From positions 1-52,452 of the forward strand of contig JAJUJZ010000006.1 in assembly GCA_029265075.1 (NCBI GenBank): 52,452 nt of DNA. The letters are read 5' to 3'. This stretch comes from Gammaproteobacteria bacterium. Its GTDB lineage: Bacteria > Pseudomonadota > Gammaproteobacteria > Pseudomonadales > CAMLJR01. Position 1 is the first letter of the stretch. Each line of letters begins with the position of its first letter. Below are positions 1 to 9,684 of this stretch, one piece after another. The notes under the pieces are model-generated. The model was given only the letters and a program-made list of their open reading frames with translations, was not told where the DNA came from and did no database searches. The translations under genes were made by a program, and so were the position numbers.

Positions 1-2
1 CG

Positions 3-734
3 CGTCGTCGGCGCGGGGGCCGCCGCGGCGGTCGGGGACGCGGCACCGGCAGTCAGGCCGCTCAGGCAGAAACCGATGAGGCGACCGACACGGAAGCAGG
101 CGAGCAGGAAGTGGCACCCGTAGCCACCCAGGCGGCCGAGCAGAGCCCGGCCGAGCCGACCGAGCGTTTCGCTACGCAGCCAGTTGCAGAGCGTGCTGAC
201 ACGCCGGTGAAGCCCGCTGAAACGCGCTCCGAAGCGCTCGACGAAACGCCTGCCGAAGCAGCTCCGGCAGCAGCTGCCGAAGCCTCCGCGAAGGTGGCCA
301 CGAAGGAAGCGGTCGCGCAGGAAGCGGGTGTGGTTGCCGTCCCCGCAACAGCAGCCACTCCGTCCGCACCTGCTGACTCGCGCACGGCGGCAACCGAGTC
401 CGCACAGCAGCAGAGCCTGCCGTTCTCGGAGCCGGCCAGCACAGCAGCGAGCGAACCCGCTGCTCCGGCACCTGCTGTCGCACCGGCAAGCTCTGCCCCG
501 GCAGCAGAGCGGCCCGCTCCTGCCGCCGCTGCTGAGGCACGGGGAGCACGCGCTGCCAACGACCCGCGGCTGGCCCCGCGGGTAGCCGAACCGGTGGGCC
601 TGAGTACCGAAAAGCTCGCGATCGAGCCGATTAAGGTCGCGCCGCCGGCGCAGCCGGAGAGCCGCCCGCAGCCGCCGCGCGCGCCCAACGATCCACGCCT
701 GCAGCGAGAGCAGCAGGCTGATCGCCCGGCGTAA
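3..734 (+). CDS. rne: Ribonuclease E, C-terminal scaffold region (5' end outside window)
   Basis: Open frame from the window edge (RRRRGGRRGGRGRG..., then an Ala/Pro/Glu-rich disordered tail) ending ...RAPNDPRLQREQQADRPA*. Arg-rich patches and NDPR motifs resemble Pseudomonas-type RNase E tails. Confidence 0.8.
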   Translation, partial: RRRRGGRRGGRGRGTGSQAAQAETDEATDTEAGEQEVAPVATQAAEQSPAEPTERFATQPVAERADTPVKPAETRSEALDETPAEAAPAAAAEASAKVATKEAVAQEAGVVAVPATAATPSAPADSRTAATESAQQQSLPFSEPASTAASEPAAPAPAVAPASSAPAAERPAPAAAAEARGARAANDPRLAPRVAEPVGLSTEKLAIEPIKVAPPAQPESRPQPPRAPNDPRLQREQQADRPA

Positions 735-770
735 ACAGTGCTGAAAGCCCGCTCCGGCGGGCACTGCAAA

Positions 771-803
771 ACAGAGCCCCGGCTACGGCCGGGGTTTCTG
801 TTT
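771..803. terminator. Rho-independent-like hairpin between convergent rne and the transporter gene
   Basis: CCCCGGCTACGGCCGGGG stem-loop (777-794) followed by TTTCTGTTT; another hairpin (gcccgctccggcgggc) lies just upstream. Confidence 0.65.
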
Positions 804-835
804 ATGGCTCAGCTACCGGCCAGGCGCGGACAGTC

Positions 836-2209
836 TCAGGTGCGCCCCGTCAGCGCCGCTATCAGCACCGCTGCAATACCCAGCGGTGTGATATAGCGCA
901 GCACCCAGTACCAGGCTCGAAACGACAGCTCGCTCCGCTCGAGCAAGGCGCCGCGCCAGCCGTCACCGACCGTCAGCCAGCCGACGAACAGCGCCACCAG
1001 CAGCCCCCCGGCGGGTAGCATGAGGTTGGAGGCGAGAAAATCGATCAGCTCAAATGCTGTTCTGTTGAACAGCAGCGGCTCGGACCACCAGCTGAACGAG
1101 CCCACGGTGCCGAGGCTTACCAGCCAGACCGCCGCGCCCAGCCAGCACGCCGCCTGACGTCGGCTGCAGCCGAAACGTTCTACCACGGTTGTCATCAGCG
1201 GCTCGATCGTTGAAATGGCGGAAGTAAAGGCAGCCAGCGCCAGCATCAGGAAGAATGCAGTGCCGATCAGCACACCCCCGGGCATCTGTCCGAAAGCAAT
1301 GGGCACCGTCACGAATACCAGCTGCGGCCCCACCCCGGGCTCCAGACCATGGGCGAAGACAATCGGGAACAGCGCCAGCCCGGCCAGCATCGCAACTGCC
1401 GTGTCCGCCAGCGAAATTTCCAGCGCCGTGCGTGGCAGCGAGCTGGTACCCGGCAGATAGGCGCCGTAGATGATCATGGTGCCGGCGCCCAGCCCTAGCG
1501 AAAAGAACGCGTGACCCATGGCTACCAGCACCACTGGCCAGGTGAGGGCGCTGAAATCGGGTCTGAAGAGAAACTGCAGGCCTGCGGCGAAGTCGCCCTC
1601 AATCGTCGCATAGATAACCAGCACCACCAGTAACAGGATCAGCACTGGCATGCTGAAGCGGAGCGAAGCTTCCAGACCCCGCCGCACGCCGAGTCCGACA
1701 CAGACCATGGTTGCAACCAGAAAGCCGGTGCTGTAAGCCAGCACTACCCAGGGCCGCGCCACATGTGATTCGAACAGCGCCGTGATTTCGACCGCGCTGC
1801 GCTGAGTAAAGGCGCCTTCGAGGGCAGCGAGGGTGTAATAGACCACCCAGCCGGCAATCACCGTGTAAAACGAAAGGATCAGGAAGCCCGCCAGGGCGGC
1901 CAGCCAGCCCACCGCTCCCCATGCGCGCGGGTATCGGCGGCCCTCAGCCCGGGCGATGGTCATCAGCGAGGCAGCCGGACTATGGCGGGCCCGGCGACCG
2001 ATAGCGGCTTCCGCGATGAGCAGCGGCAGGCCGATCAGCAGGATGCAGCCGAGGTAGACAATGACAAAGGCGCCACCGCCGTACACACCCGTAATGTAGG
2101 GAAACTTCCAGATATTGCCGAGGCCAACAGCCGAACCCGTGGCCGCCAGAAAATAGATCCAGCGACTGCTCCACTGCCCGTGGGGAGATACATCCTTACG
2201 TACGTCCAT
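836..2209 (-). CDS. Sodium-dependent transporter, neurotransmitter:sodium symporter (NSS/SNF) family
   Basis: WSSRWIYFLAATGSAVGLGNIWKFPYITGVYGGGAFVIVYL is the NSS TM1 signature; multiple TM helices. Start set at MDVRKDV. Confidence 0.9.
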   Translation of the reverse strand: MDVRKDVSPHGQWSSRWIYFLAATGSAVGLGNIWKFPYITGVYGGGAFVIVYLGCILLIGLPLLIAEAAIGRRARHSPAASLMTIARAEGRRYPRAWGAVGWLAALAGFLILSFYTVIAGWVVYYTLAALEGAFTQRSAVEITALFESHVARPWVVLAYSTGFLVATMVCVGLGVRRGLEASLRFSMPVLILLLVVLVIYATIEGDFAAGLQFLFRPDFSALTWPVVLVAMGHAFFSLGLGAGTMIIYGAYLPGTSSLPRTALEISLADTAVAMLAGLALFPIVFAHGLEPGVGPQLVFVTVPIAFGQMPGGVLIGTAFFLMLALAAFTSAISTIEPLMTTVVERFGCSRRQAACWLGAAVWLVSLGTVGSFSWWSEPLLFNRTAFELIDFLASNLMLPAGGLLVALFVGWLTVGDGWRGALLERSELSFRAWYWVLRYITPLGIAAVLIAALTGRT

Positions 2210-2274
2210 GCCAGCACTCTTGTTGGTTATCGCTGGGCTGGCAGTGTAACAACCCGCCAATGTCACTCAACGCC

Positions 2275-2302
2275 TTGAGTAATCGTCAGCGCCCGGTATA
2301 AT
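2275..2302 (+). promoter_or_regulatory. Sigma70-type promoter for tRNA-Ser
   Basis: TTGAGT (2275-2280), 16-nt spacer, TATAAT (2297-2302), 13 nt before the tRNA 5' end. Confidence 0.7.
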
Positions 2303-2315
2303 GCGCCGGCTTGCC

Positions 2316-2405
2316 GGAGGGGTGGCAGAGCGGCTGAATGCACCGGTCTTGAAAACCGGCGTGGGGGAAACTCCACCGTGGGTTCAAATCCCACCCCCTC
2401 CGCCA
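2316..2405 (+). tRNA. tRNA-Ser (anticodon TGA), CCA encoded
   Basis: GGAGGGG acceptor pairs with CCCCTCC; anticodon loop CTTGAAA; long variable arm; GGTTCAAATCC T-arm; G discriminator and CCA. Confidence 0.95.
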
Positions 2406-2554
2406 TCTTGCCGTCCTGTCCGGGCAATGCTCCGCTCACCCCGATCTCCGATGCACCTCTGCCCCGCCGGTTTGCTTTTCGCAAGTTTTCCTTTTGCCTG
2501 AGCCCCCGGTATCATCTCTCCGAGTGTTAATTTTCCTTACGAGTGGAGAGACCC

Positions 2555-3229
2555 ATGCAGCAGCCTCAAGCCATCGATCGCCGTCAGGCCGGCGTCTCGG
2601 TCGCCTCCTCAGCCGCAACCGCCAAAGTTCTCAAGAACACCTACCTGTTGCTGGCCATGACGCTGGCCTTCAGCGCATTCACTGCCATGCTGGCGCGCAG
2701 TCTGCCACCGCTTAATCCGTGGCTGTTCCTGATTGGCGCCTATGGCCTGATGTTCCTGACCCACAAGCTCGCCAACAGCGCGTGGGGCCTCGTGTCGGTG
2801 TTCGCGTTCACCGGATTCTTCGGCTTCGCACTGGGGCCGATTCTCAACGCCTACCTCCAGAGCAGCGCCGGCACCGCCATCCTGACACAGGCACTGGGCG
2901 GCACCGCGATTGCGTTCGCTGCACTGTCGGGCTACGCGCTGGTTTCACGCAAGGATTTCTCATTCCTCAGCGGCTTTATTGTCATCGGCTTCGTGGTGCT
3001 GATGCTGGGCGTGGTAGCCGGTTTGTTCCTTAACATTCCAGCGCTGAGCCTCGCGCTCTCCGCCGGCTTCATCCTGTTTGCCAGTGCCGCAATCCTGTAT
3101 CAGACCAGCGCCATCATTCACGGCGGCGAGCGCAACTACATTCTCGCTACGATTGGCCTCTATGTGTCGATCTACAACATCTTCATCAGTCTGCTTAATC
3201 TGCTCACCGCCTTCGGCGGCGACGACTGA
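2555..3229 (+). CDS. yccA: Bax inhibitor-1 / YccA family membrane protein
   Basis: Seven-TM hydrophobic protein with YccA-type sequence (KNTYLLLAMTLAFSAFTAM... GLYVSIYNIFISLLNLL). Confidence 0.88.
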   Translation: MQQPQAIDRRQAGVSVASSAATAKVLKNTYLLLAMTLAFSAFTAMLARSLPPLNPWLFLIGAYGLMFLTHKLANSAWGLVSVFAFTGFFGFALGPILNAYLQSSAGTAILTQALGGTAIAFAALSGYALVSRKDFSFLSGFIVIGFVVLMLGVVAGLFLNIPALSLALSAGFILFASAAILYQTSAIIHGGERNYILATIGLYVSIYNIFISLLNLLTAFGGDD

Positions 3230-3248
3230 CCAGACGGAAAGAGTCTGG

Positions 3249-3273
3249 AGCCCCGGCCTGCCCGGGGCTTTTT
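3249..3273 (+). terminator. Rho-independent terminator after yccA
   Basis: AGCCCCGG-cctgc-CCGGGGCT followed by TTTTC. Confidence 0.75.
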
Positions 3274-3297
3274 CATTGCGGCCCGGAGCGCGACCCG

Positions 3298-3684
3298 ATG
3301 ACGACATTCGCTCTCATGGTGCAGTCGAGCCCCCTGTCCAGCCAGAACGCCACGACTGCCCTCAATTTCGCGAAGGCGGCCATTGCTGCCGGGCACCGCG
3401 TTCTGCGCGTCTTCTTTTTTCATGATGGCGTGATCTGCGGCGACGACCGGGCTGGTTACCCGCACAACGAGCCGGCCACCGAGTGGAAAGCGCTGGCCTC
3501 GGAGCACGGTATCGACCTGGTGCTGTGTGCACCCAGCGCCCTCAGGCGCGGCGTGGTGGATGAAGGACAGGCAGCCCGCCTCGGCCGTCAGCCCACCGCC
3601 ACTGCGCCCTTCGCGCTGTCCGGTCTGGGTCAGTGGGTGGAAGCGGCCGCCGCCGCAGACCGCGTAGTGACGTTTGGCGTATGA
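3298..3684 (+). CDS. tusD: Sulfurtransferase complex subunit TusD
   Basis: DsrE-like fold sequence with LCAPSALRRGV (conserved Cys region); first gene of tusDCBE order. Confidence 0.88.
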   Translation: MTTFALMVQSSPLSSQNATTALNFAKAAIAAGHRVLRVFFFHDGVICGDDRAGYPHNEPATEWKALASEHGIDLVLCAPSALRRGVVDEGQAARLGRQPTATAPFALSGLGQWVEAAAAADRVVTFGV

Positions 3685-4058
3685 ATACTCCGGAGTCAAC
3701 AGCAAAGCGGTGGCTGCTGGTATTTCAGCGCCCGCCCTACGGCAGCGCGCTGGCACGCGAGGCCGTCGACGTCGCGCTGGCCGCTGCTGCCTTCGGCCAG
3801 CAGGTCAGCCTGCTGTTTCTCGGCAACAGCGTCTGGCAACTGCTTCCGAATCAGCAAGGTGACGCCATCGGTCACAAGGACTTTGATCGCCAGCTGGGCG
3901 CGCTGCCGATGTACGATATCGATCAGTTTTTCGTCGCGGCGGATGCGCTCACCGCGCGCGGCCTGGCCGCGACGGATCTGGTACTGCCGGTCACTGTGCT
4001 GGAGCCGGCTGCGATCGCCCCCCTGCTCGCGTCGCACGACATCGTCCTGAGCTTCTGA
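3681..4058 (+). CDS. tusC: Sulfurtransferase complex subunit TusC
   Basis: KRWLLVFQRPPYGSALAREAVDVALAAAAFGQQVSLLFLGNSVW; overlaps the tusD stop by 4 nt. Confidence 0.88.
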   Translation: MNTPESTAKRWLLVFQRPPYGSALAREAVDVALAAAAFGQQVSLLFLGNSVWQLLPNQQGDAIGHKDFDRQLGALPMYDIDQFFVAADALTARGLAATDLVLPVTVLEPAAIAPLLASHDIVLSF

Positions 4059-4060
4059 GC

Positions 4061-4354
4061 ATGCTTCACATCGTCAACAAGGCTCCGCCCCACTCCGCGC
4101 TCGATCGCTGTCTGCGCTACAGCAACGGCTCGCAGGCAATAATTCTGCTGATCGAAGATGGCGTCTACGCAGCAGTTGTCGGTACTGAATGGGCGCAGCA
4201 GCTGCTGGACTCCGGCGCTACGATCTGGGTTCTGGAGCCGGATGTGGAGGCACGTGGCATCGGCGGCCGCATCGAGCCGGGTATTGGCCGGGTCGACTTC
4301 AGCGGCTTTGTCGAGCTCTGCTGTCAGCATCACCCGATTCAGAGCTGGTACTGA
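4061..4354 (+). CDS. tusB: Sulfurtransferase complex subunit TusB
   Basis: MLHIVNKAPPHSALDRCLRY; 97 aa; operon position. Confidence 0.85.
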   Translation: MLHIVNKAPPHSALDRCLRYSNGSQAIILLIEDGVYAAVVGTEWAQQLLDSGATIWVLEPDVEARGIGGRIEPGIGRVDFSGFVELCCQHHPIQSWY

Positions 4355-4357
4355 GCC

Positions 4358-4705
4358 ATGGCGAACAACCATTCCACCCTGCTGGTCGAGGGCGACCCGG
4401 TCGAACTGGATGACGAAGGTTATCTGCTCGACTTCAATGCCTGGAACCGGTCGGTGGCCGAAGCGCTGGCCCGGCAGGATGCGCTCACCCTAACACCCGA
4501 ACACTGGGAGATCATCGAGCTGCTGCGCCTGTTCTATCAGGAGTTTCAGCAAGCCCCGGCGATGCGCGCTCTGGTGAAATATGTCGGCCTGCAACTCGGC
4601 GCCGACAAGGGTAACAGTATCCATCTGCTGCGACTCTTCCCCGGAAGCCCCGCCCGACGAGCTGCTCGGATTGCCGGCCTGCCCCGCCCCGAACATTGTC
4701 TTTAA
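4358..4705 (+). CDS. tusE: TusE/DsrC/DsvC family sulfur relay protein
   Basis: DDEGYLLDFNAWN...LTPEHWEIIELLR...GNSIHLLRLFPGSPARRAARIAGLPRPEHCL; only the penultimate Cys is present, so TusE-like rather than two-Cys DsrC. Confidence 0.92.
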   Translation: MANNHSTLLVEGDPVELDDEGYLLDFNAWNRSVAEALARQDALTLTPEHWEIIELLRLFYQEFQQAPAMRALVKYVGLQLGADKGNSIHLLRLFPGSPARRAARIAGLPRPEHCL

Positions 4706-4849
4706 CCCTTTTTATAAGCGCGCGAAACGAGTAAGATGCGCGCCGTGCGGCAACAGGTCGCAGGATAAACCCGTATATCCCGGTGCAAATCTCGCTACTA
4801 TGCTATCCGCACCGTCCCGTGTCTCCAGTAAGCGATGATCCTCGCCAAC

Positions 4850-4865
4850 TACTGAGCAATCAGTA
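4850..4865. promoter_or_regulatory. Perfect palindrome upstream of ccoN (candidate operator)
   Basis: TACTGA-GCAA-TCAGTA, 6-bp arms with 4-nt spacer; about 120 nt before ccoN. Confidence 0.35.
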
Positions 4866-4983
4866 ACTTCTGGCTACCTGGAATATCGCCCTGGATATGG
4901 GAAGTGGTGGCGCCGCAATGGCCCGCCCAGCGCACAGACATATTCATTGAGCGGACGCGCTCCTTCCAGTGGAAAGACTTGCG

Positions 4984-6489
4984 ATGAGTTCATCAGGACA
5001 GTTCCCCACACAGCCCACGAGCCCCGCGCTCTCACTATCTCTCGGTGCCGATCTCGAGCACCCGGTTTACAACTATCGGGTCGTTCGTCAGTTCGCCATC
5101 ATGACGGTAGTCTGGGGTATCGTCGGTATGGCGGTGGGTGTGATCATTGCTGCCCAGCTTGCCTGGCCGGCACTCAACTTCGATACCCCCTGGTTCACCT
5201 TCAGCCGGCTGCGACCGCTGCATACCAATGGCGTTATCTTTGCCTTTGGTGGTACGGCGCTGATCGGTACGTCGCTGTACGTAGTGCAGCGGACCTGTCA
5301 GACCAGACTGGTGTCTGACGCGGCAGCCTCATTTATCTTCTGGGGCTGGCAGGCGATCATCATTGCCACCATCATCTCGCTGCCCCTCGGCCTGACCTCC
5401 ACCAAGGAGTATGCCGAGATGGAATGGCCGATCGACGTGGCCATCGGCGTGGTATGGGTGGTCTATGCGTGGCTTTACTTCGCCACCATCGCCAAGCGCA
5501 AAACCAGCCACATCTACGTGGCCAACTGGTTTTACGGCGCATTCATCATCGCCATTGCCATGCTGCACATCGTCAACAGCATGGCGATTCCGGTTTCGCT
5601 CACCAAGTCGTACTCCATGTACTCCGGCGCGGTCGATGCGATGGTGCAGTGGTGGTACGGCCACAGTGCGGTTGGTTTCCTGCTCACCGCCGGCTTCCTC
5701 GGCATGATGTACTACTTCGTACCGAAGCAGGCTGATCGTCCGGTTTACTCCTACCGGCTGTCGATCGTTCACTTCTGGTCGCTGATCTCGATCTACATCT
5801 GGGCCGGTCCCCACCACCTGCACTACACCGCACTGCCGGACTGGGCGCAGAGCGTGGGGATGGTGATGAGTCTTATCCTGCTGGCACCGAGCTGGGGCGG
5901 CATGATCAACGGCATCATGACCCTGAGCGGCGCCTGGCATAAGCTGCGCACCGACCCGACCCTGCGCTTCCTGATCGTTGCCCTCTCCTTCTACGCGATG
6001 GCAACGTTCGAAGGCCCGATGATGGCAATCAAGACCGTCAACTCGCTGTCGCACTACACCGACTGGACCATTGGTCACGTTCACTCTGGTGCGCTGGGCT
6101 GGGTTGCGATGATTACCATCGGCTCGCTCTACCACCTGATTCCGGTGCTGTACGGCAAGCGTCAGATGTACTCGGTGCCGATGATCAACGCGCACTTCTG
6201 GCTGGCAACTGTGGGTACCGTTCTCTACATCGCTTCGATGTGGGTCAACGGCATCATGCAGGGTCTGATGTGGCGTGCCTACAACGCCGACGGCACCCTG
6301 ACCTACAGCTTTGTCCAGTCCGTGGAAGCAAGCTGGCCTGGTTACGTCGTACGCCTGATCGGTGGTGCCATGTTCTTCTCCGGCATGCTGCTGATGGCCT
6401 ACAACGTGTGGATGACCACGCGCCGTTCCCTGCCTGACACGGCGGACACCGCTGCGGTAGTCCCTGCCGCCTCAGTACAGAGCGCGTGA
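4984..6489 (+). CDS. ccoN: cbb3-type cytochrome c oxidase subunit I (CcoN)
   Basis: [70 protein letters not shown]. Confidence 0.98.
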   Translation: MSSSGQFPTQPTSPALSLSLGADLEHPVYNYRVVRQFAIMTVVWGIVGMAVGVIIAAQLAWPALNFDTPWFTFSRLRPLHTNGVIFAFGGTALIGTSLYVVQRTCQTRLVSDAAASFIFWGWQAIIIATIISLPLGLTSTKEYAEMEWPIDVAIGVVWVVYAWLYFATIAKRKTSHIYVANWFYGAFIIAIAMLHIVNSMAIPVSLTKSYSMYSGAVDAMVQWWYGHSAVGFLLTAGFLGMMYYFVPKQADRPVYSYRLSIVHFWSLISIYIWAGPHHLHYTALPDWAQSVGMVMSLILLAPSWGGMINGIMTLSGAWHKLRTDPTLRFLIVALSFYAMATFEGPMMAIKTVNSLSHYTDWTIGHVHSGALGWVAMITIGSLYHLIPVLYGKRQMYSVPMINAHFWLATVGTVLYIASMWVNGIMQGLMWRAYNADGTLTYSFVQSVEASWPGYVVRLIGGAMFFSGMLLMAYNVWMTTRRSLPDTADTAAVVPAASVQSA

Positions 6490-6500
6490 GGAGCTGACAG

Positions 6501-7109
6501 ATGAATCACGATATTGTTGAACGGCACGTTGGCCTGCTCGTAGTTCTGACCTTCGTCGCACTCAGCTTTGGCGGCCTGGTGGAAATCGTCCCGCTGATGT
6601 TCCAGAAACAGACGACGCAGCCGATCGAAGGCCTCAGGCCACTGACCGCACTGCAGCTGGAAGGCCGGGACATTTACATGCGTGAAGGCTGTGCCAACTG
6701 CCACTCGCAAATGATCCGCGCCCTTCGTTCTGAGACCGAGCGTTACGGTCACTACTCGGTTGCCGGGGAGTCGGTCTACGACTTCCCGCACCTGTGGGGC
6801 TCGAAGCGTACCGGTCCGGATCTGGCACGGGTGGGCGAGCGCTATTCTGACGAGTGGCACCGCGCTCACCTCTACAACCCGCGAGACGTAGTTCCCGAGT
6901 CGAACATGCCGGCCTATCCGTGGCTGTTTGAGCGCACGCTCGATGGCAAACACACGGCCCGCAAGATGGAAGTTCTCCGCAAGCTCGGCGTGCCCTATAC
7001 CGATGAAGACATCGCGGGTGCGCAGGAAGCTGTGGCCGGCAAGCCCGAAATCGACGCTCTGGTTGCCTATCTGCAGCAGCTCGGCACCCTTCTCAAGTTC
7101 CAGCGCTGA
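6501..7109 (+). CDS. ccoO: cbb3-type cytochrome c oxidase subunit II, monohaem (CcoO)
   Basis: [28 protein letters not shown] (CxxCH) and CcoO C-terminus. Confidence 0.97.
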   Translation: MNHDIVERHVGLLVVLTFVALSFGGLVEIVPLMFQKQTTQPIEGLRPLTALQLEGRDIYMREGCANCHSQMIRALRSETERYGHYSVAGESVYDFPHLWGSKRTGPDLARVGERYSDEWHRAHLYNPRDVVPESNMPAYPWLFERTLDGKHTARKMEVLRKLGVPYTDEDIAGAQEAVAGKPEIDALVAYLQQLGTLLKFQR

Positions 7110-7119
7110 GGAGAAACGA

Positions 7120-7314
7120 ATGGACATCGATACGTTACGCGCCTTCAGCACGATTCCCGCGCTGATCGCATTCCTCGCCATCTGTGCCTGGACTTATAGC
7201 AGCCGGCGCAAGGGTCGCTTCGAAGAAGCGGCACAAGCGCCCTTCGCCGACGAACATTTGCATTCACAGCCCAGCGCTGTAGAAAGTTCAACCGGGAAGC
7301 AAAATCATGAGTAA
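7120..7314 (+). CDS. ccoQ: cbb3-type oxidase subunit IV (CcoQ)
   Basis: 64-aa single-TM protein MDIDTLRAFSTIPALIAFLAICAWTYSSRRKGRFEEAA between ccoO and ccoP. Confidence 0.9.
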   Translation: MDIDTLRAFSTIPALIAFLAICAWTYSSRRKGRFEEAAQAPFADEHLHSQPSAVESSTGKQNHE

Positions 7315-8212
7315 CTTCTGGAGCGCGTGGATCATCGTTCTGACGGTGCTCACGCTGGCTGGCAACGCCTGGGTTTTGCTTGCAAACCGCAAGACTGTCT
7401 CGCGTGGCCCGGATACAACAACTGGTCATAACTACGACGGCATCGAGGAGTATGACAACCCGCTGCCGGCCTGGTGGTTCTGGAGCTTTGTTCTCCTGTT
7501 CCTCTTTTCGATCGGCTATCTGATTGCCTATCCCGGCCTCGGCAGCTTCAAAGGGCTGCTCGGCTGGACGCAGGTCAACCAGCTTGAAAAGGAGCTGGCT
7601 GCTGCGCAGGAGCGTTACGGTCCGATTTTCGACCGCTATGCTGCCATGCCGATCGAAGAAGTCGCCCAGGATCCGCAAGCTCGTCAGATGGGTCAGCGGC
7701 TGTTTGCCAACAACTGTTCGCAGTGTCACGGTGTTGACGCGCGCGGCAGCTTTGGCTTCCCCAACCTGACTGATAACGACTGGCTGTGGGGCTCATCGCC
7801 TGAACAGATCCGTCAGACCATCACCCACGGCCGTCAGGGCGTCATGCCGGGCTGGGAGTCGGTACTGGGCAATAAGGGCGTCGTCGACGTCACCGCCTAC
7901 GTACTGTCGCTCAGCGGCCGGGAAGCTCCTGCCGGTGATATCAACGCTGGCGAGCAGGCCTACAAGACCGTCTGCGCGACCTGCCACGGCCCCGAAGGCA
8001 AAGGAGACATCGCTTTCGGCGCACCGAATCTGACCGACGATATCTGGCTGTACGGTTCGTCGCCGGCGTGGATTCAGCAGACCGTTCGTTATGGTCGTAA
8101 CAACGTAATGCCCGCTTTTGGTGAAAACCTCGAGCCGGCGAAAATCCACTTGCTGGTTGCGTACGTCTGGGGGTTGTCGAACCTCGACGCCAAGGAAACT
8201 GCAAGTCGCTAG
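7307..8212 (+). CDS. ccoP: cbb3-type oxidase subunit III, dihaem (CcoP)
   Basis: GIEEYDNPLPAWWFWSFVL plus two CxxCH haem sites (NCSQCHG, VCATCHG). Confidence 0.97.
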   Translation: MSNFWSAWIIVLTVLTLAGNAWVLLANRKTVSRGPDTTTGHNYDGIEEYDNPLPAWWFWSFVLLFLFSIGYLIAYPGLGSFKGLLGWTQVNQLEKELAAAQERYGPIFDRYAAMPIEEVAQDPQARQMGQRLFANNCSQCHGVDARGSFGFPNLTDNDWLWGSSPEQIRQTITHGRQGVMPGWESVLGNKGVVDVTAYVLSLSGREAPAGDINAGEQAYKTVCATCHGPEGKGDIAFGAPNLTDDIWLYGSSPAWIQQTVRYGRNNVMPAFGENLEPAKIHLLVAYVWGLSNLDAKETASR

Positions 8213-8213
8213 A

Positions 8214-8240
8214 GAGCGGGCCGCAAGGCCGCGCCCGCTC
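8214..8240 (+). other. Intra-operonic stem-loop between ccoP and ccoG
   Basis: GAGCGGGC-(11 nt)-GCCCGCTC; no U-tract follows. Confidence 0.5.
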
Positions 8241-8265
8241 CTCCCCGTCATCCTTGGGAGGATGC

Positions 8266-9684
8266 ATGAAGAAGTCAGAACGTATTCCCAGCGTCGAGAT
8301 TCAGGCGCCTGAATCTGGCGAAATCGACCTGTACCAGAAGCGGGAGAAGATCTACACCCGCAAGGTCGAGGGGTTCTATCAGCGCATCCGCCTGTTCACA
8401 GGGTGGCCACTGCTGCTCGGATATTTCCTGCTGCCGTGGCTCACCTGGGACGGCCGCCCGGCCGTCCTGTTCGACCTGCCGGCGCGCAAATTCCACATTT
8501 TCCATATCACGCTGTGGCCGCAGGATCTCCCTCTGCTCGCCTGGCTGCTGATCATTGCCGCGTTTGCATTGTTCACCGTCACCATGTGGGCGGGACGTGT
8601 CTGGTGCGGTTACACCTGCCCGCAGACGGTCTGGACCGCCATTTTCATGTGGGCGGAAGAGTTTGCCGAAGGCAGCCGGCACCAGCGCATTAAACTGGAC
8701 CAGGCCCCCTGGTCGGCCGAGAAAGTGGCGCGCAAAACGCTGAAGCACGTCATGTGGTTTGGCTTCGCCTTCCTCACGGGCGTTACCTTTGTCGGCTACT
8801 TTACCCCGATCCGGGAGCTGCTGATTGGCCTCTTCACGCTGGACGCGCACTTCTGGTCCTACGCGTGGACAGTGTTTTTCACCGGCGCCACCTACATCAA
8901 CGCCGGCTGGCTGCGCGAGCAGGTCTGCATCTACATGTGCCCCTACGCGCGTTTCCAGGCAGCGATGTTCGATCGCGATACCCTGATCGTCTCGTATGAC
9001 AAGGAGCGTGGCGAGCCGCGCGGTGCCCGCAAGGTCGGCACCGATCCGGCCGCGCTGAGCCTCGGCGACTGTATCGACTGCAGTATCTGCGTGCAGGTCT
9101 GCCCGACCGGCATCGATATTCGCGACGGCCTGCAGTATGAATGCATCAACTGCGCACTCTGCATCGACGCATGTAACGAGGTGATGGACCGGATGGGCTA
9201 TGCCCGCGGGCTGATTCGTTACACCACCGAAAACGCACTTGACGGCAAGCCGACGCGCATGCTGCGGCCGCGTCTGATGGGCTACGCTGCCATTCTGCTC
9301 ATCATGGCCGGTCTGTTTGTCTATACCGTGCTGACGCGTGTTCCGGTTGGGCTCGACGTGGTACGCGAACGCACCCAGCTCTACCGCGAAACCAGTGATG
9401 GGCTGGTCGAGAACACCTACCTGCTCACCATCCGCAACATGAGCGAGCAGGCACATGAGTTCGAGATCAGCATGCGCGGCCTGGAAGGTGCGCAGCTGGT
9501 CGGCAGTACGCGAGTTGAAGTGGCCGGCGGCGCGGCGCATGAACTGCCGCTGCGGCTGACCGTCGACCCGGCGGCACTGACCAACAGCAACGTCGACATC
9601 GAGTTTGTGGTCGAAGCGACTGACGAACCCTCCTACCGCGCTACTACGGAGAGCCGGTTCCTCGGACCCCGGCTGCCACGCTGA
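8266..9684 (+). CDS. ccoG: Cytochrome c oxidase accessory protein CcoG (FixG/RdxA)
   Basis: WCGYTCPQTVWT, two 4Fe-4S ferredoxin motifs (CIDCSICVQVCPTGID, CINCALCIDACNEVMD), Ig-like C-terminus. Confidence 0.96.
   Translation: MKKSERIPSVEIQAPESGEIDLYQKREKIYTRKVEGFYQRIRLFTGWPLLLGYFLLPWLTWDGRPAVLFDLPARKFHIFHITLWPQDLPLLAWLLIIAAFALFTVTMWAGRVWCGYTCPQTVWTAIFMWAEEFAEGSRHQRIKLDQAPWSAEKVARKTLKHVMWFGFAFLTGVTFVGYFTPIRELLIGLFTLDAHFWSYAWTVFFTGATYINAGWLREQVCIYMCPYARFQAAMFDRDTLIVSYDKERGEPRGARKVGTDPAALSLGDCIDCSICVQVCPTGIDIRDGLQYECINCALCIDACNEVMDRMGYARGLIRYTTENALDGKPTRMLRPRLMGYAAILLIMAGLFVYTVLTRVPVGLDVVRERTQLYRETSDGLVENTYLLTIRNMSEQAHEFEISMRGLEGAQLVGSTRVEVAGGAAHELPLRLTVDPAALTNSNVDIEFVVEATDEPSYRATTESRFLGPRLPR

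Noticed and set aside
62-769. 235-aa minus-strand ORF
   Set aside because: Antisense of the Ala/Pro-rich RNase E tail; low complexity.
2316-2405. tRNA-Ser as an integration hotspot
   Set aside because: No integrase, duplicated 3' tRNA end or mobile genes in the flanking sequence.
8275-9540. 421-aa minus-strand ORF
   Set aside because: Antisense shadow of ccoG.
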